This document shows, one piece after another, positions 9,244-16,853 of a stretch of DNA of 64,000 nucleotides (its first letter is position 1; every line of letters begins with the position of its first letter). The notes beneath the pieces were generated by a model. That model was not told the DNA's origin, ran no database searches, and saw nothing but the letters and a program-made list of their open reading frames with translations. The stretch comes from Paraburkholderia metrosideri (lineage in GTDB: Bacteria > Pseudomonadota > Gammaproteobacteria > Burkholderiales > Burkholderiaceae): contig NZ_CAJHCP010000004.1 of NCBI RefSeq assembly GCF_904848625.1, positions 1 through 64,000 of the forward strand. The letters run 5' to 3'. A program made the position numbers and the translations under genes.

Positions 9244-10752
9244 TTAGTGAGCCGGTGCACTTTCAAGCAAACGCTCGTCGATAAGGGGCGTGAACTCCAT
9301 ACGCGAGAGCACGTCGCGGTACATGTCCACGCCGGTGGCCACTTCGACGAGGCATACGCCGAGTGTGTCCAGACGGAACACCGCACGCTCGGTGATGTAC
9401 AGGACCTCCTTGCCGTCCAGACGCGCCTGCACGCCACTGAACGTCACGTGTCGCACCTTTTTCACGGCCTTGGGCACCGATCCTGGAGAGAGGATTTTGA
9501 GCGCGTCGCTCTTGCGTTCCACACGCAAGCCTTTAGCCTCGAACGCGCCACAGAACACCAACTTTTTCGCGCCTTGCGCGATGTCCATGAATCCGCCCGG
9601 ACCGACGACCATGGAGCCGAGTTTCGACACGTTGACATTGCCTTCCTCGTCGAATTCGCCCATGCCGAGGAAGGTCACATCGATACCGCCGCCGCTATAC
9701 CAGTCGAATTGATCGACGCTAGACATGATCGAGTCGGCGTTGCGCGCGGTGCCGAACATCGCGCCATCGAGCATCGCACCGCGATGGATGCCCTGCTCGA
9801 CGGAACCCCAGTACTCGTTGCCGCGTCCTTGGGACGCCAGAACGGCTGGGATTGCGCCTGGAAAGCCGAAACCAAAATTCACGGATTGGTTGGAACCAAG
9901 CTCCTTCGCCGCGCGTTCGGCGACGATGAGGCGCATGCCGTCGGGCATCTCGATGTCAGGCGTTTCGCCGAGCGTTTCGCCGCTCAGCGTTGCGTCGTAT
10001 TCGCTGATCTGACACTGACGTTGATCCGGCGTCTCGACAGTGAGATCGACCATGACGCCGGGTACGCCGACAAGACGAGCAGGCACGCGGGAACGCGGCC
10101 GCGATTTGACCTGCGCGATGACCTTGCCGCCGCTGTTGTGTGCGGCCAGAGCTACGGCGTAAATGTCGAGGTCTGCGGGTTCATGTCGGGTCGAGAGATT
10201 GCCGTTGTCGTCCGCAGATGACGCCATGACGATCGAGAAGTCGATCTTTAGGGGCTTGTAGCGCAGAAACTCCTTGCCGCCGATCTCGATCAACTCCACC
10301 AGGTTCTCGGTGGTGGCGTCGTTCAATTTGCCGCCACCCAGCCGTGGGTCAACAAAGGTTCGCAGACCGACGCGCGTAATTACGCCCGGCCGACCGGCGC
10401 CGATTTCCCTAAACAAGGTTGCGATCACACCGCCTGGAAAGCTGTAGCCCTCGATCTGGCCGCTCTCGGCCAGCCTCTGCATCGCAGGGGACCAGACCCA
10501 GTGGCCACCGATTACGCGCCTGACCATTCCTGCGTGAGCGAATCGCCCGAGGCCGCTACCCTGACCGTCGCCGACTCCCAGCGCGTGAATGACCGTCAGA
10601 TCGCGCGGATGACCCGTTTCGAGAAACCGCGCTTCGATCGCGGCGAGGATGGCGTCTGGCTCAAGCAGCCCGCCGCCTGAGCCGGTGATTGCGATCGTCG
10701 CATCGTCAAAGATCGAAGCCGCAACTGCTGCCGCATTGGTCCACTTGTTCAC
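9244..10752 (-). CDS. acyl-CoA:carboxylate CoA-transferase (YdiF/propionate CoA-transferase type)
   Basis: A 502-residue single-chain class I CoA-transferase with fused alpha and beta halves. The N-terminal half shows AITGSGGGLLEPDAILAAIE; the C-terminal half has NFGFGFPGAIP and the region YWGSVEQGIHRGA, whose glutamate matches the catalytic residue forming the glutamyl-CoA thioester. Start is GTG at 10752 with GGGAGG upstream. It heads the leftward unit and would activate a carboxylic acid using acetyl-CoA or similar. A TetR-type palindrome lies only 33 bases upstream of its start, so it is probably repressed by the divergent TetR gene. Confidence 0.88.
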   Translation of the reverse strand: MNKWTNAAAVAASIFDDATIAITGSGGGLLEPDAILAAIEARFLETGHPRDLTVIHALGVGDGQGSGLGRFAHAGMVRRVIGGHWVWSPAMQRLAESGQIEGYSFPGGVIATLFREIGAGRPGVITRVGLRTFVDPRLGGGKLNDATTENLVELIEIGGKEFLRYKPLKIDFSIVMASSADDNGNLSTRHEPADLDIYAVALAAHNSGGKVIAQVKSRPRSRVPARLVGVPGVMVDLTVETPDQRQCQISEYDATLSGETLGETPDIEMPDGMRLIVAERAAKELGSNQSVNFGFGFPGAIPAVLASQGRGNEYWGSVEQGIHRGAMLDGAMFGTARNADSIMSSVDQFDWYSGGGIDVTFLGMGEFDEEGNVNVSKLGSMVVGPGGFMDIAQGAKKLVFCGAFEAKGLRVERKSDALKILSPGSVPKAVKKVRHVTFSGVQARLDGKEVLYITERAVFRLDTLGVCLVEVATGVDMYRDVLSRMEFTPLIDERLLESAPAH

Positions 10753-10784
10753 AACGCCTCCCGAATTAACCTGAAATTCAATTT

Positions 10785-10809
10785 GTAACGAACCGTATCG
10801 TTACTTATG
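10785..10809. promoter_or_regulatory. probable TetR operator 1
   Basis: A perfect inverted repeat, GTAACGA (10785-10791), six-base spacer ACCGTA, TCGTTAC (10798-10804), followed by TTATG. It lies between the divergent CoA-transferase and TetR genes. The same 25-base block recurs with two changes at 11746-11770. The size, symmetry and position fit an operator for the TetR regulator encoded beside it. Binding itself is inferred. Confidence 0.75.
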
Positions 10810-10941
10810 ATGCATGGTGGCACAGGGAAATGCCATGTTCAAGAGGAGCGACCTGAAATCGGGTTTACGATGACGAGGGCGCAGAAAGCTGGCCGCCATC
10901 ATTGCAACGCGAAGCCCTTGTCAGTTACCGTTTAACTTTAG

Positions 10942-11637
10942 ATGTTGCCCATGAATATGCAGACAACAGTCGAACCCGGCGAAGAGTCGCGCGCTGCCGA
11001 CAAGCCCGCGCGTGCCAAGCGATTGCGCGATCCGATCCAGACGCAAGCCAGAATCCTGGCGGCCGCCAAAGCGGAATTCGCAAAGGTTGGCCTGGGCGGC
11101 GCTCGCATCGAGACGATCGCCGAGAAGGCCGGCGTCAATAAGCGGATGATCTACGAGTACTTCAAGGGGAAAGAGGAACTATTCCAGACGGTCCTTGAGG
11201 AAATGTGGACAGACATCCGAACCGAAGAAAGAGCGCTCGGCCTCGACCATCTTCCACCGGTCGAAGCGATCCGGGCGTATGTGACTTTTACGTGGAACTA
11301 CTACCTCAAGAACCCCGAGTTCATGTCGCTCGTGAACAGCGAAAATCTGCACCGAGCCCGGCACGTTAAAAAGTCGAGACGGTTCAGCGAGCTGCATCGG
11401 GGCTTCGTCGACATGCTGCAGCAGATTGTCGACCGGGGCGTGGCTTCCGGAGACTTCAAGGCGGGCGTCGATACAAGCCAGTTGCATCTGACCATCGCAG
11501 CGCTGGGGTATTACTACCTGACGAACCGCTTCACCGGCGAAGTTATCTTCGGCTTCGACTTCGTCTCGAAGGAAGCTCTTCAGAAACGCCTCGACTTCAA
11601 CCTCGACACGATTTTCAGCCTCCTCCGTCCTCGCTAG
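10942..11637 (+). CDS. TetR family transcriptional regulator
   Basis: A 231-residue protein. Residues about 33-80 form a TetR helix-turn-helix (RILAAAKAEFAKVGLGGARIETIAEKAGV, then KRMIYEYFKGKEELF). The C-terminal ligand-binding part resembles the TetR_C type with FVDMLQQIVDRGVASGDFKAG. In-frame starts at 10942, 10951 and 10957 are all possible and none has a strong ribosome site. It lies between two copies of one palindromic operator and is followed by a strong terminator. It probably controls both catabolic units, perhaps responding to a CoA ester or pathway intermediate. Confidence 0.88.
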   Translation: MLPMNMQTTVEPGEESRAADKPARAKRLRDPIQTQARILAAAKAEFAKVGLGGARIETIAEKAGVNKRMIYEYFKGKEELFQTVLEEMWTDIRTEERALGLDHLPPVEAIRAYVTFTWNYYLKNPEFMSLVNSENLHRARHVKKSRRFSELHRGFVDMLQQIVDRGVASGDFKAGVDTSQLHLTIAALGYYYLTNRFTGEVIFGFDFVSKEALQKRLDFNLDTIFSLLRPR

Positions 11638-11685
11638 TTGCGGCGACGGGCCGCTTCGCAGTTCCTCCACTCGCTTCACTTTCAG

Positions 11686-11720
11686 AGGGTTTTCCTGTTC
11701 GCCAGGGAAAACCCTTTTTT
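11686..11720 (+). terminator. intrinsic terminator after TetR gene
   Basis: A perfect 10-bp stem, AGGGTTTTCC (11686-11695) and GGAAAACCCT (11706-11715), a 10-base loop, then five more T residues to 11720. It lies 49 bases after the TetR stop. The last two T bases also form the start of the next promoter's -35 box. Confidence 0.88.
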
Positions 11721-11747
11721 GACATTTTGCTCCTGCGAGTATTAAAT
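11719..11747 (+). promoter_or_regulatory. sigma70-type promoter of the SDR-DUF993 unit
   Basis: A consensus -35 box TTGACA (11719-11724), a 17-base spacer, and a -10-like TTAAAT (11742-11747). The operator at 11746-11770 starts within the -10 box and covers the expected transcription start. A bound TetR protein would block initiation. Inferred from sequence only. Confidence 0.65.
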
Positions 11748-11770
11748 AACGAACCATATCGTTACTTATG
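11746..11770. promoter_or_regulatory. probable TetR operator 2
   Basis: An inverted repeat with arms ATAACGA (11746-11752) and TCGTTAC (11759-11765), spacer ACCATA, then TTATG. It differs from operator 1 at only two of 25 positions. It overlaps the promoter of the rightward unit and lies 56 bases upstream of the SDR start. Confidence 0.75.
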
Positions 11771-11825
11771 GATCTCCTCTGATTCCAGGGTGACATTTCA
11801 GACAAAGCCACGCAGGAGATGACAC

Positions 11826-12596
11826 ATGCAGCAACGCCAGGTCGCGCTGGTCACAGGCGCTCGTCGGGGTATCGGTCGGGCGATTGCGCTCGAGCTTGCC
11901 AATGCCGGGTTTGATGTCGCCATTACTGACGTCGAGACATCAGAGGAACTGATCGCGACACGCGGCGACATCGAACGGATTGGTGTGAAGTGCATTGCGC
12001 TGACATCGAACCTTGCGGACATTGCACGTCAGGGCGCGCTGTTTGATTCGGTAGAGCAGGCGCTCGGCCCCGTCACCTGCCTGGTCAATAACGCTGGCGT
12101 GTCCGTCATGTTGCGCGGTGATCTTCTGGACGTCACGCCCGAAAGTTACGACCGCTGCCTGAACGTCAACACGCGGGGCACGTTCTTCCTGATGCAGGCA
12201 TTCGGCCGGCGTATTGCCCGCGCTCCGCAGTCGCACGTCAATCGTTCGATCATCACGATCACCTCATCCAATGCCGTCGCGGCGGCGCCCGAACGTAGCG
12301 AATACTGCGTGTCGAAGGCCGGGCTGTCGATGGCCACCACCCTGTTCAGTTTGCGGCTGGCTGAACTGGGGGTCAGCGTATTCGAGGTGCAGCCGGGTCT
12401 GATCGAAACGGAAATGACTGCGCCATCGAAGGCACGCTACGACACGCTCATCAATAACGGGCTGACCGCCATCAGGCGGTGGGGAACGCCCGATGAAGTC
12501 GCGCTCACCGTTCGCACGCTCGCAACGGGTGGCCTGCCGTTCAGCGTGGGACAAGCGATCCGCGTCGATGGCGGTCTGCTTGTTTCTAAATACTGA
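11826..12596 (+). CDS. short-chain dehydrogenase/reductase
   Basis: A 256-residue classical SDR. It has the NAD(P)-binding motif TGARRGIG (residues 10-17), NNAG (88-91), and the catalytic residues Ser147, Tyr160 and Lys164 in YCVSK. An acidic residue (Asp35 in ITDVET) after the second beta strand favours NAD over NADP. Start at 11826 follows GCAGGAGATG. It is the first gene of the rightward unit, under the operator-covered promoter. It probably oxidises a hydroxyl group of the imported substrate. Annotation pipelines may label it 3-ketoacyl-ACP reductase, but the context argues for a catabolic dehydrogenase. Confidence 0.88.
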   Translation: MQQRQVALVTGARRGIGRAIALELANAGFDVAITDVETSEELIATRGDIERIGVKCIALTSNLADIARQGALFDSVEQALGPVTCLVNNAGVSVMLRGDLLDVTPESYDRCLNVNTRGTFFLMQAFGRRIARAPQSHVNRSIITITSSNAVAAAPERSEYCVSKAGLSMATTLFSLRLAELGVSVFEVQPGLIETEMTAPSKARYDTLINNGLTAIRRWGTPDEVALTVRTLATGGLPFSVGQAIRVDGGLLVSKY

Positions 12597-12612
12597 TTTC
12601 GAGATTCGAGCC

Positions 12613-13776
12613 ATGCAAATCAAACTCCCCACCCTCGACGGCGCACTCGTCGACTACCGTCTTACCGGCACGCCGCTGCAGCCCGTCAAGCCCGCGGCCC
12701 CGTTCAATCGCATCGCCTACTCGGCGGCACACGTGGTCGCCGACCCGCTGCGCAGCGGTGAACTCGGCCAGCCGTGCGCAATCGACTGGGACCGGACCAT
12801 CGAATATCGCCGTTACCTCCTCGAGCAAGGCTTGGGGATCGCGGAAGCGATGGATACTGCGCAACGCGGCATGGGCCTGTCGTGGGATTCGGCGAAAGAG
12901 CTGATCGTCCGTACGCTAAATGAAACGCGCGACATTCCTGGTGCGCTGATCGCTTCTGGCTGCGGCACGGATCATTTGCCGGTCAGCGAAGCGCGTTCGT
13001 GCGACGACGTGATCAGAGCCTACCTGACGCAAATCGAGACGGTGCAGCGTGCGGGCGGTCAGATCATCCTGATGGCGAGCCGCGCCCTTGGACAAGTGGC
13101 CAGGGATGCGAGCGACTATATTCGCGTCTATCGGGAAGTGCTATCCGCGTGCGACAGGCCGGTCATCCTCCACTGGCTCGGCGATGCATTCGATCCCGAA
13201 CTGGCCGGATATTGGGGTTATGCCGATTTCGAAAATGCGGCCAGGGTCTGCCTCGAAGTCATCGCCGGGAATGAAGCGAAGGTCGACGGCATCAAGATTT
13301 CGCTGCTAGACGATACAAAGGAAATCGCTTTCCGCCGTCGGCTTCCCGAGTCTGTGAAGATGTACACCGGCGACGACTTCAACTATCCGGGTCTGATCGC
13401 TGGCGACGCGTTCGGATACTCGCATGCCCTGCTTGGAATCTTCGATGCGATCGCGCCTGCAGCGTCGCAGGCGCTGTCCGCGCTCGCCGCGAACGATCCG
13501 GCTCGCTACGATGAACTACTTGCGCCAACGGTGCCGCTGTCACGCCATATCTTCCGGACGCCGACGCAGTATTACAAGACCGGTGTCGTGTTCCTCGCCT
13601 ACCTGAACGGGTTCCAGCCGCACTTCTTCATGTTGGGAGGACATCACGGCATGAGGCCGCCCGCCTATCTGGCCGAGGTCTTCCGACTGGCCGATCAGGC
13701 GAATCTGCTCAAAGAGCCTGAGTTGGCCATGAGTCGTATGCGGGCCGTCATGGCCACACTAGGATGCGCGGAATAG
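12613..13776 (+). CDS. DUF993 aldolase-like protein (DHDPS superfamily)
   Basis: A 387-residue protein of the DUF993 type, which is distantly related to dihydrodipicolinate synthase. The start MQIKLPTLDG at 12613 follows the SDR stop by 16 bases. GIKIS around Lys228 resembles the GIKE Schiff-base lysine motif of class I aldolases. ALIASGCGTD (111-120) and VILHWLGDAFDP (184-195) are further strong blocks. The tyrosine pair of true dihydrodipicolinate synthase is not seen. The family's reaction is not known to me; retro-aldol or dehydratase chemistry on a sugar-like substrate is an inference. It is expressed with an SDR and a TIM-barrel isomerase-like enzyme. Confidence 0.8.
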   Translation: MQIKLPTLDGALVDYRLTGTPLQPVKPAAPFNRIAYSAAHVVADPLRSGELGQPCAIDWDRTIEYRRYLLEQGLGIAEAMDTAQRGMGLSWDSAKELIVRTLNETRDIPGALIASGCGTDHLPVSEARSCDDVIRAYLTQIETVQRAGGQIILMASRALGQVARDASDYIRVYREVLSACDRPVILHWLGDAFDPELAGYWGYADFENAARVCLEVIAGNEAKVDGIKISLLDDTKEIAFRRRLPESVKMYTGDDFNYPGLIAGDAFGYSHALLGIFDAIAPAASQALSALAANDPARYDELLAPTVPLSRHIFRTPTQYYKTGVVFLAYLNGFQPHFFMLGGHHGMRPPAYLAEVFRLADQANLLKEPELAMSRMRAVMATLGCAE

Positions 13777-13843
13777 TCGGAGAAGCCGTCTGCGTGGCGG
13801 CTTCATCATGATCGGCAACCCTCAACGACAGTCGGATTGCAAC

Positions 13844-14689
13844 ATGGAATCTCTGCATCTCACCCGTTGCTCCATCAACACCGCCACACTCGGACATCGC
13901 GAACCGCTCGACGTGACGATCGACCGGATTGCCCGGGCGGGGTTCGGTGGGCTAGCCCCCTGGCGTCATGAAGTCGAATCTGCAGACGTCAGCAAGATTG
14001 CCAGACAGATTCGCGCACACGAACTCAAGGTCAGTGGATATTGTCGTTCGACCTATTTCCCCGCATCGACACGAGAGCAGCGTCTCGCCAACATCCAGTC
14101 GAACGTACGGGCGCTGAACGACGCGGCGGAACTAGGCGCTGAGTGTTTTGTAATGGTCGTGGGCGGCCTGCCTGAAGCTAGCCGCGACCTGTCAGCCGCG
14201 CGCTTGCAGATACAGGACGGCATCGGCGCGTTGCTCGAAGCCGCTCGCAGGCTTGGCGTCCGGTTAGCGATTGAGCCACTGCATCCGATGTATGCGAGCG
14301 AAAGGTCGGTCGTCAACACGATCGAGCAGGCAAACGCCATCGCACGCGAGCTTGATCCGCATAACGACGGCTTCCTTGGTGTCGCCGTCGACGTCTACCA
14401 TTGCTGGTGGGACCCGGCGCTCGAAACCGGGGTAGCGTCACTCGGCGACGACAAACGCATTTTCGCGTACCACGTCTCCGACTGGCTGGTGCCGACGACA
14501 GACATGTTGCTTGATCGAGGCATGATGGGAGATGGCGTGATCGACCTACAGGGTTTTCGGCGGGCAATCGAGAAGGCGGGATATGCCGGTATGGTCGAAG
14601 TCGAGATTTTTTCACGCGACAACTGGTGGAAGCTGCCACCCGATCAAATCTTGCAAACGTGCGCCGCGCGATTGCGAACCGTCTGCTGA
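13844..14689 (+). CDS. xylose isomerase-like TIM barrel (sugar phosphate isomerase/epimerase family)
   Basis: A 281-residue AP-endonuclease-2/xylose-isomerase-type TIM barrel. Probable metal and substrate residues lie in AIEPLHPMYA, VAVDVYHCWWDP, YHVSDW and MVEVEIFSRDNW, giving the usual Glu, Asp, His, Glu metal site. MESLHLTRCSINTATLG at 13844 is the natural family start. An ATG 36 bases earlier is an alternative and neither has a clear ribosome site. It closes the rightward unit. Family members isomerise or epimerise sugars and keto-sugars, or act as dehydratases of cyclic polyols. The substrate is unknown here. Confidence 0.82.
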   Translation: MESLHLTRCSINTATLGHREPLDVTIDRIARAGFGGLAPWRHEVESADVSKIARQIRAHELKVSGYCRSTYFPASTREQRLANIQSNVRALNDAAELGAECFVMVVGGLPEASRDLSAARLQIQDGIGALLEAARRLGVRLAIEPLHPMYASERSVVNTIEQANAIARELDPHNDGFLGVAVDVYHCWWDPALETGVASLGDDKRIFAYHVSDWLVPTTDMLLDRGMMGDGVIDLQGFRRAIEKAGYAGMVEVEIFSRDNWWKLPPDQILQTCAARLRTVC

Positions 14690-15439
14690 GAGTTCAGTCA
14701 GATACCCGGCATTGTCCTGATGAGCGATGCGTAATTTTTGTCGAGCGATAGCGTGTCTCCTATCGCGACCCAGCCGGCATCGTCTTTTCCAAACTTTTCG
14801 CGCTGGGGAGACGCCGTGTTCGATGATCGTTTTCTCAGTGGCGGTTTGTCAACGTGGCGGGAACTGGCGTCGCAGCATGGCTGCATAGGTGCATTCCTAC
14901 TCGAAGTCCGCAGTTGCTCCAGTACATCGGCGACTTACAGTTAATCACTCGAAGCTTACTGTGGAAACCTCAAAGCGGTCACGATGCCCGACACCGCATG
15001 CTTCTGAAATGGAGCTTCGGACCAACCCCGGAACGGCTTGAATGTCTCTCGCCAAGTACGAACCGGTCAGATGAACGTCCGCCGTTATCTTTGGCGAACG
15101 TCACATAGTGGCCGAACTGGGCCTTAAGACGACCGGCATATCGCGACCCGTTTCCGCCGCTCCCGTTTCTCCGAAACGGACGTTCCGAGAGCAACATATG
15201 TGTCGTTGATGGTCGTGTACTTGGGACGTTCAGCAGCGTTTAACGATCACAGTCCGCGCATTAATCCCTTGCGACGATCACCTTGTTCTCCTGTTTGATG
15301 CCGCCAAGATCGAAGTACGCTGACGTTTCTTCCTTGCATGGATATTACGCGTGAGTGCGGTGCGGATTTGACGGCGAAACCAAACTGAAGCTGACGCGCC
15401 GTTTTTCCCATTTGCCTGCTGGCGTGGCCGACGAGAGGA
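14690..15439. other. intergenic, left border of chemosensory island
   Basis: About 750 bases with no credible gene. All open frames are short and have no ribosome site. The block 15050-15190 resembles degenerate non-coding filler found between Burkholderia genes. No intact insertion sequence, terminal inverted repeat or tRNA was found, so there is no direct mark of how the adjacent cluster was inserted. Confidence 0.4.
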
Positions 15440-16540
15440 TCAGCGCTGCACGAAACGAGGCAGATAAATGGTCACCGCGGCGCCCTGGCCCGGCTCGCTC
15501 TGAATAAACGCCTGCCCCCCGTTCTGTTGGGCAAAGCGCTGCACTACGGATAGGCCCAGGCCCATTCCCAGTCCGTTCGGTTTAGTTGTAAAAAAAGTCT
15601 CGAACGCGCGATCCCTAATTTCTGCTGGCATTCCTGCGCCCGAGTCTTTTACCGCAATGATGACGTAGGGTCCCCGCGGCAGCGTGGTCGCCGGTCCGGA
15701 CGTCGCTGCGCTCACTTCGACATTGTTGCTCTGGATTGTTATCGTGCCACCTCCCGCCATAGCCTCATAGGCGTTCAAAAGCAGATTCAAAACGGCAGTC
15801 TCCGCTTGCACTCGATCGCAATAGGTTTCCCAAAGGTCGGGGGCGAGCACCAGATCCACCGATATTTTCGGGGGAAGCGCACCGCGCAGCATTTCCTGCA
15901 CCCCGACGAGCATCTGGTTGACCGCCAACACCTGCGGTTGAGACAATTGAGGGCGCAGCAATTGGCGCACTTGATGGTTGAGGGTCGCTGCACGCTGCGC
16001 GGCACTGATGGCGTTGGTGATGAAGCGTTCCGTCTCAGGCCCGCGATTGGTCGAAACCAAGCGGCGGATCAGTTCCAGAGAAGCGACGACACTTTGCAGT
16101 TGATTGTTGAAGTCGTGGGAGATTCCATTGGCCAACTGCCCCATGGTCGCTGTGCGGTCAAGTTGAAATAACGCCTCTTCAGATTTCTCTAATGCCGCGT
16201 TAGCACGCCTTTCAGCGCTTACGTCGCGACCGATAAAGAAGACTGACGTGTCGACGGTGACGGCTCGCCATGACACCCAAGCGGGCTCATCGCTCTTGTG
16301 CATGCACCTGTTGGTAAAGGCAAGCGCTTTGCCGCCTTTGTCGATGGCCGCCAGCGCGGCCACCGTCAGTGCACGATCGTCAGGATGAACCAGTCCCACA
16401 AATTTTTTTTCGCGGAATTCGCTTAGCGACCAACCAAGGACATGCGCGCATCCGGAGTTGACGTCCAATATCCCATAGGCCAGGTCCGCCTCGATCAGCA
16501 TTTCCTGAGAATGGCAAGTAACGCTCTCGGGCAGGTTCAC
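15440..16540 (-). CDS. PAS-domain sensor histidine kinase, no receiver
   Basis: A 366-residue cytosolic kinase. It has an N-terminal PAS domain (about residues 15-110, with LGWSLSEFREKKFVGLVHPDDR), a HisKA domain with the phospho-acceptor in GQLANGISHDFNNQLQ (about His142), and an HATPase domain with an N box (NLLLNAYEAM), DSGAGM, and the FFTTKPNGLGMGLGLS lid. The start is GTG at 16540 or the TTG just before it; AGGGAC lies upstream. There is no membrane segment. It is transcribed away from the chemoreceptor gene and resembles the kinase part of the hybrid kinase at the other end of the cluster. Its cognate receiver is not fused, and one of the cluster's CheY proteins is a candidate. Confidence 0.85.
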   Translation of the reverse strand: MNLPESVTCHSQEMLIEADLAYGILDVNSGCAHVLGWSLSEFREKKFVGLVHPDDRALTVAALAAIDKGGKALAFTNRCMHKSDEPAWVSWRAVTVDTSVFFIGRDVSAERRANAALEKSEEALFQLDRTATMGQLANGISHDFNNQLQSVVASLELIRRLVSTNRGPETERFITNAISAAQRAATLNHQVRQLLRPQLSQPQVLAVNQMLVGVQEMLRGALPPKISVDLVLAPDLWETYCDRVQAETAVLNLLLNAYEAMAGGGTITIQSNNVEVSAATSGPATTLPRGPYVIIAVKDSGAGMPAEIRDRAFETFFTTKPNGLGMGLGLSVVQRFAQQNGGQAFIQSEPGQGAAVTIYLPRFVQR

Positions 16541-16853
16541 CAAGATAATCTGTCCCTATCTGAAGTTTCTCGCGCGCGCAAGAGGCCGATTATCGATCCG
16601 CGCCTACATCAAGCGCTCTGGCGAGAGCATATCAAACCGCCACAAGGTCCAAACACTCCCGGTGGTCCGGCACCTGCAAAAAAGACAGCCTGTGGTCGCT
16701 GGAGGCTGCATTGGGCTCCCGGTATCACCCAATCTCGAAGTCGGGATATACAATGCCCCCTGCTCGTCGGGGTCCATGGGCTGACGCCCTGCTTCGAGAC
16801 ATAACCCAGCCTTGACGGGCGCAGAGCGCAAAGCCTCAAATACTGAGGGAGAT
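16541..16853. other. divergent intergenic region of the chemosensory cluster
   Basis: About 310 bases between the divergent kinase and chemoreceptor genes. It must hold the main promoter of the ten-gene che unit. TTGACG at 16812 is a possible -35 box, but no -10 box stands at proper spacing, and no sigma54 or sigma28 site is convincing. Confidence 0.35.

Noticed and set aside
9223..10221. Plus-strand open frame of 332 codons
   Set aside because: It is antisense to the CoA-transferase gene, is His/Arg-rich and has no domain.
16541..16853. Sigma54 or sigma28 promoter for the che cluster
   Set aside because: No GG-N10-GC element at correct spacing with flanking consensus, and no TAAA-N15-GCCGATAA, could be found.
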